DNA of 34,015 nt from Bacillota bacterium (GTDB taxonomy: Bacteria > Bacillota_I > Bacilli_A > RF39 > UBA660). This document shows, one piece after another, positions 7,515 through 15,504 of this stretch (position 1 is the first letter of the stretch; each line of letters begins with the position of its first letter). The notes below the pieces were generated by a model that saw nothing but the letters and a program-made list of their open reading frames with translations, made no database searches and was not told the origin of the DNA. Both the position numbers and the translations under genes were made by a program. The stretch lies in assembly GCA_015059405.1 (NCBI GenBank), contig SVAL01000005.1, positions 1 through 34,015 of the forward strand, read 5' to 3'.

Positions 7515-7526
7515 TCTGTTTTTTTG
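7501..7526 (+). terminator. ssb terminator
   Basis: AAACAGAT-GAATA-ATCTGTTT followed by a T run; the stem includes the ssb stop codon. Confidence 0.85.
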
Positions 7527-7642
7527 ATATAATATATTTGAGAGATAAATAATAATTTGTTAAGTAGTTTAATGTATGTGAAATTTAAGCAAAGAGATAA
7601 ATATTCTTTTTTTATGATGTAAACTTTTTTTATAAAAACAAG

Positions 7643-7677
7643 TTAATTAGCACTCTCGTATTGACAGTGCTAATTAA
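7643..7677 (+). promoter_or_regulatory. CIRCE operator (HrcA site) at the hsp20 promoter
   Basis: TTAGCACTC-N9-CAGTGCTAA at 7647-7673 matches the CIRCE consensus TTAGCACTC-N9-GAGTGCTAA with one mismatch. The arms extend to a perfect 12-bp pair (TTAATTAGCACT / AGTGCTAATTAA). CIRCE is the binding site of the heat-shock repressor HrcA (established knowledge). hrcA is not in the window. Confidence 0.93.
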
Positions 7678-7689
7678 AGGTGGTATAAC
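7661..7689 (+). promoter_or_regulatory. hsp20 promoter embedded in CIRCE
   Basis: A perfect -35 TTGACA (7661-7666), 17-base spacer and TATAAC (7684-7689). The -35 lies inside the operator, so bound HrcA would exclude polymerase. The start should be near 7696. Confidence 0.85.
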
Positions 7690-7694
7690 TAATA

Positions 7695-7716
7695 TGTAAG
7701 AGAAAATAATCTTACA
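7695..7716 (+). promoter_or_regulatory. 5' stem-loop of the hsp20 mRNA
   Basis: TGTAAGA-N8-TCTTACA, a 7-bp hairpin expected at the very 5' end of the transcript, where such stems often protect mRNA from degradation. The rest of the roughly 85-nt leader is unassigned. Confidence 0.5.
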
Positions 7717-7782
7717 GGTGTTAATAATTAATTATGCGCTACCTAAAAAGGCTCTACGCAATTTGAAAGGAAGATGATATAT

Positions 7783-8193
7783 ATGATGTTAATGCCAAGA
7801 AAAAATGATTTCGATATATTTGGAGGTTTCTTTGATGATCCGTTCTTTAATGAATCAAGACATAAAGAAATAATGAAAACTGACATTAAAGAAGGAGAAA
7901 ATGAATATACTTTAGAAATTGAAATGCCTGGTATAAAAAAGGAAAATGTTAAAATTGAATTATCTAAAGGGTATATAACAATAAGTGCTGAAAATAATAA
8001 CGAAGTTGAAGAAAAAGAAAAGAATTATATAAGAAAAGAAAGACATTATGGTTCATTTACTAGAAGTTTCTATGTGGGAGATAAAGTAGAAATGAATGAT
8101 ATTAAAGCTTCAATGGATAATGGTATTTTAAGTATCACTGTTCCAAAAGAAGAATCAGAAGAACCAGAAAAGAAATATATTGAAATTAAGTAG
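7783..8193 (+). CDS. hsp20: Small heat-shock protein Hsp20
   Basis: A 136-aa alpha-crystallin-domain chaperone holding unfolding proteins in the cytoplasm (family knowledge). The short N-terminal arm contains DIFGGFFDDPFF; the alpha-crystallin domain follows from about residue 30 with IEMPGIKKENVKIELSKGYI and the diagnostic ASMDNGILSITVPK. No terminal IxI motif is obvious apart from the end KYIEIK. The start at 7783 (MMLMPRK) is preferred because GAAAGGAAG ends about 9 bases upstream; an ATG at 7774 is too close to it. Regulated by HrcA through the CIRCE element upstream. Confidence 0.94.
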   Translation: MMLMPRKNDFDIFGGFFDDPFFNESRHKEIMKTDIKEGENEYTLEIEMPGIKKENVKIELSKGYITISAENNNEVEEKEKNYIRKERHYGSFTRSFYVGDKVEMNDIKASMDNGILSITVPKEESEEPEKKYIEIK

Positions 8194-8211
8194 GATTATG
8201 TCCTACTTTTT
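8188..8211 (+). terminator. hsp20 terminator
   Basis: AAGTAGGA-TTATG-TCCTACTT plus T run, overlapping the stop codon. Confidence 0.85.
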
Positions 8212-8250
8212 ATTTATATAAAGGATAAATTACAATTTAACTATTTAAAT

Positions 8251-8275
8251 AAAAGAACGGAAATCTGTTCTTTTT
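8251..8275 (+). terminator. Second terminator-like hairpin before the AbrB-type gene
   Basis: AAAAGAAC-N8-GTTCTTTT followed by T. It lies between hsp20 and the next promoter, probably as a back-up terminator. Confidence 0.6.
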
Positions 8276-8301
8276 ATATTGTACTATTTCTCAATACTGT
8301 A

Positions 8302-8336
8302 TATAATAAGTATGAAAAGTATAACTTGTTATACTT
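8302..8336 (+). promoter_or_regulatory. Promoter and 20-bp palindromic operator of the AbrB-type gene
   Basis: TATAAT at 8302-8307 is followed by AAGTATAAC-TT-GTTATACTT (8317-8336), a perfect 9-bp inverted repeat located at the expected transcription start and just before the SD. The position suits a repressor, perhaps the downstream AbrB-type protein acting on itself (inference). Confidence 0.6.
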
Positions 8337-8351
8337 GAAAGGAGAGGCAAT

Positions 8352-8552
8352 GTGAAAGAAAAATTTGTAGGAATTGCAAAAGTAGGAGAGAAAGGACAAA
8401 TAGTAATACCTAAAGAAGCAAGAGATATGTTTGATATAAATCCTGGAGATTCTATTATTGTATTATGTGATAAATCAAAAGGAATAGCACTTCTTAAAGC
8501 AGATGAAATAGAAGATATGACAGATAAAGTTTTCCAAAAAGGAGAAAAATAA
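8352..8552 (+). CDS. AbrB/SpoVT-type transcriptional regulator
   Basis: A 66-aa swapped-hairpin DNA-binding protein: GIAKVGEKGQIVIPKEARDM then FDINPGDSIIVL is the classic AbrB/MazE-like N-terminal domain. The start is GTG at 8352; the overlapping ATG at 8350 leads straight to a stop, and AAAGGAGAGG stands at the right distance. Such proteins bind DNA as dimers or tetramers and act as repressors (family knowledge). The C-terminal part (ALLKADEIEDMTDKVFQK) is short and helical. A palindrome directly upstream suggests autoregulation. In other Firmicutes this type often sits before transporter genes; here an alpha/beta hydrolase follows. Confidence 0.88.
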   Translation: MKEKFVGIAKVGEKGQIVIPKEARDMFDINPGDSIIVLCDKSKGIALLKADEIEDMTDKVFQKGEK

Positions 8553-8658
8553 AATATATTTTATTGAAACTAGAGAACTTACATTGAAGATACAAATAAA
8601 GTTTTAAAATTATTAAATAAGTAATACAAAATTACAATTTGAAAGTGAGTTGAAGAAG

Positions 8659-9588
8659 ATGAAAATTAGTAACGATCAATTTAAAATAGATGATATGAGT
8701 GTTCTAAATTATTATGAAATAGCAACAGATAAACCTAAGTTATTATTACTTCATGCTCAAGGAACTAATTCATTAAGTTTTATGAACGTAATTGATAAAT
8801 TATCAAAACATTTTCATATTTATTTAGTTGATTATTACGGGCATGGAAAAAGTTCTTTTAATAGAGAAAAATATAATTTAATCGATATTGGAAATGATAT
8901 TATTAGATTTATAGAAGAAGTGATTAAAGATAATGTTTCTATTTTAGGGCATTCTTCTGGTGGACTTATTGCTTCATATATTGCATCAAATTGCGAATTG
9001 TGTTCTGGACTTATATTAGAAGATCCACCATTCTTTTCAAGTGTTGGAGATAGAAGATTTAATACATACAATTATGTAGATTTATCAACTGTTTGTCATA
9101 ATTTTATATCTCAAGACGAAATAAAAGATTTTGTATATTATTATTTTATAAATCAATATTGCTGGAACTTCTTTCCCGATGATTCCAGAGAAAAAATTAG
9201 AACAAAGTTAGGAGAACTTGCATTAAAATATAGAGAAAAACACCCAGATAAAAATTTAAAAGTAATGTTTTGGCCTAAGAAATTTTTAGAAGGATTTAGA
9301 GGAATACAAAACTATGATCCTTATTTTGGAGAAAGTTTTTATAACGACTCATTTAATGCAAATGTTGATTATGAAAAACTATTATCAAATATAAAATGTG
9401 AAACATTATTTTTGAAAGCAAAAACTACTATTGGTGATGATGGTTTAATTCAAGGCGCTTTAACTGATGAAGATTTAGAACAAGTAAATAAATTAATTAA
9501 TAATATGAATATAGAACGATTTGATTGCGGTCATGGTATTCATGTTGATAAACCAAAACAATTTGTAAAAGCCTTAATAAGAAAATAA
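8659..9588 (+). CDS. Alpha/beta-fold hydrolase
   Basis: A 309-aa alpha/beta hydrolase (Abhydrolase_1 type). The oxyanion region LLLLHAQGTNSLSF, the strand-turn YLVDYYGHGKSS, the nucleophile elbow GHSSGG, the post-elbow ILEDPPFF and the C-terminal catalytic His in CGHGIHVDKP are all present, so the Ser-Asp-His triad appears intact. Substrate cannot be told. The ATG at 8659 is preferred over an upstream in-frame TTG because GAAAGTGAG fits it. No signal peptide, so probably cytoplasmic. It follows the AbrB-type gene by about 100 bases with no terminator seen, so they may be co-transcribed. Confidence 0.9.
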   Translation: MKISNDQFKIDDMSVLNYYEIATDKPKLLLLHAQGTNSLSFMNVIDKLSKHFHIYLVDYYGHGKSSFNREKYNLIDIGNDIIRFIEEVIKDNVSILGHSSGGLIASYIASNCELCSGLILEDPPFFSSVGDRRFNTYNYVDLSTVCHNFISQDEIKDFVYYYFINQYCWNFFPDDSREKIRTKLGELALKYREKHPDKNLKVMFWPKKFLEGFRGIQNYDPYFGESFYNDSFNANVDYEKLLSNIKCETLFLKAKTTIGDDGLIQGALTDEDLEQVNKLINNMNIERFDCGHGIHVDKPKQFVKALIRK

Positions 9589-9593
9589 CTTAT

Positions 9594-9784
9594 TTAAATG
9601 TTAAGATTATTTGCGAAACTTCAAAAGAAATTTCAGCTATAAAAGAAGCAATAGTTTTAAAAGCACCAACATATGAATTAAAATATAATGTTGAAGTTAA
9701 AAAGAAATTTATGGGTTTAAAACTACAAATGAAAAAGTAACTTTTTATGTTAATTTTAAAACTAGTTGTTTTATTCATAATTAG
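9594..9784 (+). pseudogene. Decayed ORF fragment with a frameshift, unknown family
   Basis: The region after the hydrolase has protein-like reading frames without a start. One frame gives ICETSKEISAIKEAIVLKAP then TYELKYNVEVKKKFMGLK; near 9715-9725 the sense continues in another frame as TTNEKVTFYVNFKTSCFIHN and a stop at 9782-9784. No ATG, GTG or SD precedes it. This reads as the remains of a small gene broken by an indel. It also fills most of the gap before the P-type ATPase. Confidence 0.45.
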
Positions 9785-9808
9785 ATAAGTTTCAACAATA
9801 TAATATAT

Positions 9809-9828
9809 AGAGTATTTAATACTCTTTT
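9809..9828 (+). terminator. Terminator before the P-type ATPase
   Basis: Perfect AGAGTAT-TTA-ATACTCT stem followed by TTTT. Confidence 0.75.
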
Positions 9829-9862
9829 ATTATGTCAATATCTTTATTTTTTTGGTATTTTG

Positions 9863-9871
9863 TGGTATGAT
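9863..9871 (+). promoter_or_regulatory. Extended -10 promoter of the P-type ATPase
   Basis: TGGTATGAT (TATGAT at 9866-9871 with TG at 9863-9864), 36 bases before the ATG. -35 is weak (TTTATT). Confidence 0.5.
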
Positions 9872-9907
9872 AACTATATTGAAAAATTTGGAGGATGGAG
9901 AATAAAA

Positions 9908-12529
9908 ATGAATTTTTTTAATGAGTCACTTAATGAAATTTATAAAGAATTAGATACTAGTATTGATGGTCTTTCTAAAAAAGAACGTAAGAAAAGACTA
10001 GAAACATATGGTGCTAATAAAATTGAAAATGGTAAAAAAGAGAGTAAATGGGTTAAATTTTTAAAGCAATTTAAAGACTTGATGATTATTATATTATTAT
10101 TTGCTGCAGCATTTTCTTTTGTTGAAGCTATTGTTCATGGAGAAGCAATTACAGATAGTATTATTATCATTTTAGTAGTTGTTATGAATGCTATTATGGG
10201 ATTTGTTCAAGAAGAAAAAGCTGAGTCTGCAATTGAGGAATTAAAGAAAATGACTACTGTTAATTCTAAAGTTAAAGTTGATGGTACAGTAGTAGTTGTA
10301 GATAGTGAATCTTTAGTTCCAGGGGATATTATTATATTAGATGCTGGTGATAAGATTCCTGCTGATTGTCGAATAATAAAAGCATTTTCTGCTAAGAGTG
10401 ATGAATCTATTTTAACAGGGGAAAGTGTTCCTGCTGAAAAAGATGATAAGAAAGTAAGTGGAAATGCATCTTTAAGTGAAAGACATAATATGCTTTATTC
10501 TGGATGTAGTTTAGTTAATGGTAAAGTAACAGCAATTGTTGTTGCGACTAACTATAAAACAGAAATTGGTAAGATTGCTACTTCACTAGAAACTGAAAAA
10601 AAAGTAGAAACACCACTTCAAAAGAAGATTGATGATTTAAGTAAAATATTATCTTTAATTATTGGGATAATTATTGTTGGTATGGTTATTTTTGGATTAT
10701 GTAGAGGAGATGATTTCTTTACAATTATAATGCTTGCGATATCTCTTGCGGTTGCAGCTATACCAGAAGGATTACCTGCAGTTATTACTATTACTTTATC
10801 AATAGGTATGAATCAAATGGCTAAGAAAAAGGCTATTGTTAGAGCTATGAAAGCTATTGAAACACTTGGTTGTACTGATGTTATTTGTTCTGATAAGACT
10901 GGTACTATTACTCAAAATAAAATGACTATTCAAGAAATAGTTATTGATGGAGATAGTTATTCTAATGTTTCTAAGAGGGTAGCTAAAGCTGAACTTTTAG
11001 AAAAAATCTTTACTTTATGTAATGATGTTGAAATAGATGATGAAGGTAAGTTTGTTGGAGATCCAACTGAAATAGCATTCTTAGATTATATGAATAATGT
11101 TGGTCAAAAGCCAGTAGAAATGAAACATAAATATCCAGTTATTGTTGAAGCACCTTTTGATTCTGATCGTAAAAGAATGTCTACTGTTCATAAGATTGAT
11201 GGTAAGACTCTTGTACTTGTTAAGGGTGGTTTAGACAGTATGCTTAGTTGTTGTACTAAGTGTTTGAAAAATGGAAAAGTAATTAATATAAATAAAGAAG
11301 AAGAAACTATTCGTTTGCTTGAAAAAGCTATGGCGGACAAGTCATATAGAGTACTTGCTTGTGCTTATAAAGAAATTAAAGATGTACCTAGTACTGATTT
11401 AGAAGATGAATTAGAATCAGATTTAATTTTTGTAGGTATGGTAGGTATGATAGATCCTCCTCGTGATACAGTTAAAGGTTCTATTAAAGAATGTAAGACT
11501 GCTGGTATTAGACCAGTTATGATAACTGGAGATAGTTTACCAACAGCTGTTGCGATTGCTAAGAGCATTGGTATTATTGTTGAGTCTAATGAGGGGATTG
11601 AAGGTAAAGAACTTGATAAATATAGTGATGAAGAGTTAAAAGAAGTTGTTAAAAAATATAGTGTTTATGCACGTGTTTCACCAGAACATAAAGTTAGAAT
11701 TGTTAATGCGTGGCAAGCTAATGGTAAAATTGTTGCTATGACTGGTGATGGTGTTAATGATGCTCCTGCTATTAAGATGGCACATGTAGGTGTTGGTATG
11801 GGTATTACTGGTACTGAGGTTACTAAGAGTGTTGCTGATGTAATTTTAGTTGATGACTGTTTTAGTACTATTGTTACTGCTGTTGAAGAAGGACGTCGTA
11901 TATTTGATAATATTAAGAATGCTGTTTTATATTTATTATCAAGTAATTTTGCTGAAGTAATTATAGTTTTATTTGCGATGTTTATGGGATTTGAAATATT
12001 ACTTCCTATTCAACTTTTATATATTAATTTAGTTACTGATTCTATTCCTTCAATATGTTTAGCATTTGAAAAAAGTGAAAAAGGTATTATGAAAAGACCT
12101 CCTAGAGGTATTAATGGTAAATTCTTTACACCATTCTTTATATCTTGTTTAGCACTTGCATCAATTATTATGTCTATATCAGTAATTGTTGCGTTTGTAA
12201 TTGGTAATAATCAAGGTGGAGCAGAAGTTGGTATGACTATGGCTTTCTTAGGATTGGTTATGCAAGAAATAGTTTATGCTGTTATTTGTCGTAATCCACA
12301 TGCTTCAGTATTTAAACAAGGAATATTATCAAATAAAGTTATGAATTATGGTCTTCTAGGTGTTATTGCAATTAATTTAATTGTATTCTTAACTCCAGTA
12401 GGTAATTTATTTAAAGTAGCAAGTTTATCATTAACTCAATTTGGTATTCTTGTATTAATTGCTTTAGTAGCATTTATTGTTATAGAAGTATTTAAACCAA
12501 TTTTATATAAAGTATTTAAAGATGAATAA
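9908..12529 (+). CDS. Calcium-type cation-translocating P-type ATPase
   Basis: An 873-aa P2A-like ATPase of the plasma membrane that exports Ca2+ or a related cation (family knowledge). The N-terminal cation-ATPase domain begins at residue 1. Key sites: TGES at 170-173 (dephosphorylation), PEGLP at 286-290 in TM4 (the Ca2+-type ion-binding motif), DKTGT with phosphorylated Asp329, and TGDGVNDAP at 612-620. Six C-terminal membrane segments follow from about residue 680, including the NLVTDSIPS motif of TM6 with ion-binding Asn and Asp. Start at the ATG at 9908 with TTGGAGGATGGAG upstream; a 16-residue extension is not supported. Full length and apparently functional. Monocistronic, with its own promoter and a strong terminator. 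Confidence 0.95.
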   Translation: MNFFNESLNEIYKELDTSIDGLSKKERKKRLETYGANKIENGKKESKWVKFLKQFKDLMIIILLFAAAFSFVEAIVHGEAITDSIIIILVVVMNAIMGFVQEEKAESAIEELKKMTTVNSKVKVDGTVVVVDSESLVPGDIIILDAGDKIPADCRIIKAFSAKSDESILTGESVPAEKDDKKVSGNASLSERHNMLYSGCSLVNGKVTAIVVATNYKTEIGKIATSLETEKKVETPLQKKIDDLSKILSLIIGIIIVGMVIFGLCRGDDFFTIIMLAISLAVAAIPEGLPAVITITLSIGMNQMAKKKAIVRAMKAIETLGCTDVICSDKTGTITQNKMTIQEIVIDGDSYSNVSKRVAKAELLEKIFTLCNDVEIDDEGKFVGDPTEIAFLDYMNNVGQKPVEMKHKYPVIVEAPFDSDRKRMSTVHKIDGKTLVLVKGGLDSMLSCCTKCLKNGKVININKEEETIRLLEKAMADKSYRVLACAYKEIKDVPSTDLEDELESDLIFVGMVGMIDPPRDTVKGSIKECKTAGIRPVMITGDSLPTAVAIAKSIGIIVESNEGIEGKELDKYSDEELKEVVKKYSVYARVSPEHKVRIVNAWQANGKIVAMTGDGVNDAPAIKMAHVGVGMGITGTEVTKSVADVILVDDCFSTIVTAVEEGRRIFDNIKNAVLYLLSSNFAEVIIVLFAMFMGFEILLPIQLLYINLVTDSIPSICLAFEKSEKGIMKRPPRGINGKFFTPFFISCLALASIIMSISVIVAFVIGNNQGGAEVGMTMAFLGLVMQEIVYAVICRNPHASVFKQGILSNKVMNYGLLGVIAINLIVFLTPVGNLFKVASLSLTQFGILVLIALVAFIVIEVFKPILYKVFKDE

Positions 12530-12537
12530 TAAAATAA

Positions 12538-12571
12538 GATACAAATTTAATGTTAAATTTGTATCTTTTTT
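12538..12571 (+). terminator. P-type ATPase terminator
   Basis: Perfect 13-bp stem GATACAAATTTAA / TTAAATTTGTATC with a TG loop and six T. Confidence 0.92.
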
Positions 12572-12579
12572 GTTATAAT
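12571..12579 (+). promoter_or_regulatory. Extended -10 promoter of the GlmU-like/pdp operon
   Basis: TGTTATAAT directly abuts the upstream terminator's T run. The start should be near 12586, leaving an almost minimal leader with AGGTGAG before the ATG at 12597. Confidence 0.65.
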
Positions 12580-12596
12580 GATAATAGGTGAGAGAT

Positions 12597-13247
12597 ATGA
12601 CATTAGAAGAAGCTAGTAAATGGATGGAAAAAGGTGTAGTAATAGTTGATCATAATACATCTTACATTGATGAAGATGTTGAAATTGGTGATGGTACTAC
12701 TATATATCCAAATGTATCAATTAGAGGTAAATCTAGAATTGGTAAGAATAATATAATTGATTCTAATTCTGTAATTTGTGACTCGGAAATAGGTGATAAT
12801 AATAAGATTTTATCTTCGTATTTAACTGATTCTAAAATGGGGGATAATAATTTTATTGGACCTTTTGCGCATATGAGACAAAATGCATGTTTAGGTAATA
12901 ATAATAAATTAGGTAATTATGTTGAAGTAAAAGATAGTATTATTGGAAATAATAATTTCTTTAGTCATTTATCTTATGTTGGAAATAGTGAAATTAGCGA
13001 TGGTGTTAATTTTAGTGGTGGTGCAATTACTGCTAATTTTGATTTAGTAAAACAACAATATAAGAAAACAGTTATTAAAGATGGTGCTATAATTGGTGCT
13101 AATTCAATTTTAGTAGCTCCAATTACAATAAATAAAAAGGCATTTGTGGCAGCTGGTAGTGTTATAACTGATGATGTTGGAGAAAGGGAACTTGCTATTG
13201 CTAGATGTAGACAACAAGTTAAAAAGGATTATATAAAGGAGAATTAA
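12597..13247 (+). CDS. Stand-alone GlmU-C-like left-handed beta-helix acetyltransferase
   Basis: A 216-aa hexapeptide-repeat protein corresponding to the C-terminal acetyltransferase half of GlmU. It opens VIVDHNTSYIDEDVEIGDGT, continues with hexapeptide turns, then FIGPFAHMRQNACLGNNN, LGNYVEVKDSIIGNNN, FFSHLSYVGNSEI, GGAITANFD and LVAPITINKKAFVAAGSVIT, and ends near LAIARCRQQVKKDY. The catalytic His (SHLSY) and the Asn of TxNxD are kept. The N-terminal pyrophosphorylase domain of bifunctional GlmU is wholly absent, and the upstream DNA is a terminator and promoter, so this is a detached domain and not a truncation. It may acetylate glucosamine-1-phosphate or another sugar; substrate uncertain. 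Start ATG 12597 chosen for its SD. The next gene begins 1 base after its stop. Confidence 0.85.
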   Translation: MTLEEASKWMEKGVVIVDHNTSYIDEDVEIGDGTTIYPNVSIRGKSRIGKNNIIDSNSVICDSEIGDNNKILSSYLTDSKMGDNNFIGPFAHMRQNACLGNNNKLGNYVEVKDSIIGNNNFFSHLSYVGNSEISDGVNFSGGAITANFDLVKQQYKKTVIKDGAIIGANSILVAPITINKKAFVAAGSVITDDVGERELAIARCRQQVKKDYIKEN

Positions 13248-13248
13248 T

Positions 13249-14478
13249 ATGAATGCAATTTCAGTAATTGATAAGAAAAGACTTAATGAAGAACTTTCTT
13301 ACGATGAAATTAAGTTTATGTTTGAGGGGTTTTTAAATGGTGATATACCAGAATATCAAATGTCATCTTTATTAATGGCAATTGTTTTGAATGGTATGAG
13401 TGATAAAGAAATTGTTGCATTAACAGATATATTTGTTAAGAGTGGGGATATTTTAGATTTAAGTAGTATAGAAGGTATTAAGGTTGATAAACATTCTACT
13501 GGTGGTATTGGTGATAAAACAACGTTAATAGTTGCGCCTATTGTTGCTGCTTTAGGTGTTAAAGTATGTAAGATGAGTGGTAGAGGTTTAGGTTATACTG
13601 GTGGTACTATTGATAAATTAGAAAGTATTCCTGGTTTTAATGTTAGTTTAGAAGAAGAAGAAATAATGAGGCAAGTTAATGAAATTGGAATTGCTTTAAC
13701 TAGTCAAACTAGAAATTTGGCTCCTCTTGATAAAAAGGTTTATGCACTTCGAGATGTTACGGCAACTGTTGAATCTATTCCATTAATCGCATCTAGTATT
13801 ATGTGTAAAAAAATAGCTAGTGGTGCAGATAAAATCTTAATTGATATTAAAGTTGGAAGTGGAGCTTTAATAAAAACAAGAGAAGATGCTGAACATTTAA
13901 GTGAATTAATGGTTAAAATAGGTGATAGTTATAAAAGAGAAGTTAGAACTTTAATAACTGATATGAATACACCTTTAGGAAAAGCAATAGGTAATAGCTT
14001 AGAAGTAATTGAAGCTGTTAGTATATTAAAAGGACATGGTATTGATAGTTATTTGTATGAAGTATGTGTAGAACTTGCTACTCATATGGTTAGTATGGGA
14101 TTAAATAAATCTTTAGAAGAAGCTAGAAATATGGTTGTTGAATGTCTTGAAAGTGGTAAGGCTTATGCTAAATTTGAAGAGTTTGTAAAAAGACAAGGTG
14201 GTAATGTTTCTTCGTTAAGAGTAAGTGGTAATTCTAAAGTTATTAGAAGTGTTAAAAGTGGGATTATTAAAAATATAGATGCTTTAAAAATTGGAATGTT
14301 ATCAGCTGAACTTGGTAGTAGTGCTCAAAAACAAGGGGATGTAATTAATTATGCTGTTGGTGTAGTTTTACATAAAACTGTTGGTGATATAGTTCATCAT
14401 GGAGATGCTTTATGTACTATTTATTTAGGTGATAGTACTGATTACTTTAATCCATTAGATGCTTTTGAAATAGAATAA
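13249..14478 (+). CDS. pdp: Pyrimidine-nucleoside phosphorylase
   Basis: A 409-aa nucleoside phosphorylase II family enzyme splitting pyrimidine (deoxy)nucleosides with phosphate to base plus (deoxy)ribose-1-phosphate (family knowledge). The family signature SGRGLGYTGGTIDKLESIPG is clear, with Tyr where His is usual. VDKHSTGGIGDKTTLIVAP forms the phosphate site; TSQTRNLAPLDKKVYALRD and DIKVGSGALIKT are typical. The C-terminal domain is slightly short (usual total about 430). It follows the GlmU-like gene at once with AAGGAGAAT as SD, so the two are translationally linked. Whether it is strictly Pdp or DeoA-like cannot be told from sequence alone. Confidence 0.93.
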   Translation: MNAISVIDKKRLNEELSYDEIKFMFEGFLNGDIPEYQMSSLLMAIVLNGMSDKEIVALTDIFVKSGDILDLSSIEGIKVDKHSTGGIGDKTTLIVAPIVAALGVKVCKMSGRGLGYTGGTIDKLESIPGFNVSLEEEEIMRQVNEIGIALTSQTRNLAPLDKKVYALRDVTATVESIPLIASSIMCKKIASGADKILIDIKVGSGALIKTREDAEHLSELMVKIGDSYKREVRTLITDMNTPLGKAIGNSLEVIEAVSILKGHGIDSYLYEVCVELATHMVSMGLNKSLEEARNMVVECLESGKAYAKFEEFVKRQGGNVSSLRVSGNSKVIRSVKSGIIKNIDALKIGMLSAELGSSAQKQGDVINYAVGVVLHKTVGDIVHHGDALCTIYLGDSTDYFNPLDAFEIE

Positions 14479-14480
14479 TA

Positions 14481-14511
14481 AAAAAGATAAAAGTTTAACT
14501 TTTATCTTTTT
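14481..14511. terminator. Bidirectional terminator between pdp and vanY
   Basis: 13-bp perfect stem AAAAAGATAAAAG / CTTTTATCTTTTT with loop TTTAA. It serves the two convergent genes. Confidence 0.9.
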
Positions 14512-15472
14512 ATTTGTCTAAATACATAAAATAATATTCTTCATAACTAGATATATTTTCATTTTTCATTTTTGTTGCTATTTCAACTCCAACATATCTA
14601 TAGTGCCATGGTTCATTCATATAGCCTGTAATAAATTCATTTTCTTTAGTATATCTTAAAATGTAACCATATTTATGAGCATTTTCTTTCATCCAAGCAA
14701 ATTCTTTTGTTTGACCAAAACTAGTATAACTTATTTTAGCGTTATCAACATCAACAGCAAGACCTGTTTGATGTTCAGAATATCCTGGACGAGCAGAATA
14801 AGTGTCAGCATTTTCATAACCATCACGATTTGCATAATTATTGTATAAAGTATTTTGATAAGAATAACTACGATATGTTGATACAGCTCTAATTGTATAT
14901 CCTTCTTCTTTGGCAGCAGATGCCATTTTGTTAAATGCTTCAACAGCTTCACGTGTTAACTTTTTTCCACCACTTTGATATTTTGAATCAATAGAGACTA
15001 AATTTTTTGGTACATATTTTTCTCCAACATAATAATATTTATTTACAAGGACTGTATTAGTATGTTGATCTGGGCTTGTATCAGTATTAGTATAGAAGTT
15101 ATTATCTATACCAATATTTACATATAAAACTATTTTTTTATTATCAATAGTAGGATTTTTTTCTTTATATTTGATATATCTATCAATATTTTCCCACTTA
15201 AAGTAATCTATTTTTTCATTTACATAATCTAATTTTTCTAATTGTTCTTTTTCTTCTTTTGTATATTTTTCTTCTTCTTTATCTTCTTCTTTTTTATTTA
15301 CTACTTCTTGTTCGTTATTATCGTTTTTAGTATTTGTATCGTCTTTTTTAAACATTGTATTTGCCCCTAATTTAAATAAATATATTAATAAGATTATAAA
15401 AATAATAGTTAATATTAGTTTTATAAAACCTAGATGTTTTCTTCTTCTTTTTGGATGTTTTCTTTTATTCAT
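14510..15472 (-). CDS. vanY: VanY-type D-alanyl-D-alanine carboxypeptidase, membrane anchored
   Basis: A 320-aa peptidase M15B enzyme that trims the terminal D-Ala from peptidoglycan stem peptides (family knowledge). A basic N-terminus (MNKRKHPKRRRKH) precedes one membrane anchor at about 15-36, then a Lys/Glu-rich spacer to about residue 90 and the catalytic domain at about 165-300. Zinc ligands by motif are His234 and Asp241 (SEHQTGLAVD) and His290 (EPWH), with Glu287 as base; VSTYRSYSYQNTLY is also diagnostic. RBS GGAGG. Divergent from dacA, which encodes the unrelated serine-type enzyme of the same activity. With dacA interrupted, VanY may supply the D,D-carboxypeptidase activity. Confidence 0.93.
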   Translation of the reverse strand: MNKRKHPKRRRKHLGFIKLILTIIFIILLIYLFKLGANTMFKKDDTNTKNDNNEQEVVNKKEEDKEEEKYTKEEKEQLEKLDYVNEKIDYFKWENIDRYIKYKEKNPTIDNKKIVLYVNIGIDNNFYTNTDTSPDQHTNTVLVNKYYYVGEKYVPKNLVSIDSKYQSGGKKLTREAVEAFNKMASAAKEEGYTIRAVSTYRSYSYQNTLYNNYANRDGYENADTYSARPGYSEHQTGLAVDVDNAKISYTSFGQTKEFAWMKENAHKYGYILRYTKENEFITGYMNEPWHYRYVGVEIATKMKNENISSYEEYYFMYLDK

Positions 15473-15504
15473 ATTTATACCTCCATTACTATAATTATAT
15501 TTAA

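Noticed and set aside
8555-8625. Possible gene remnant after the AbrB-type gene ending TYIEDTNKVLKLLNK
   Set aside because: Only 15 codons are open after a stop, with no start or SD and no recognised family; it may be chance in AT-rich DNA.
9590-9778. 62-codon minus-strand ORF
   Set aside because: No SD, low-complexity Phe/Ile-rich product; it lies opposite the decayed plus-strand segment.
14731-14952. 73-codon minus-strand ORF inside vanY
   Set aside because: It is a second frame of the vanY coding sequence, with no ribosome site.
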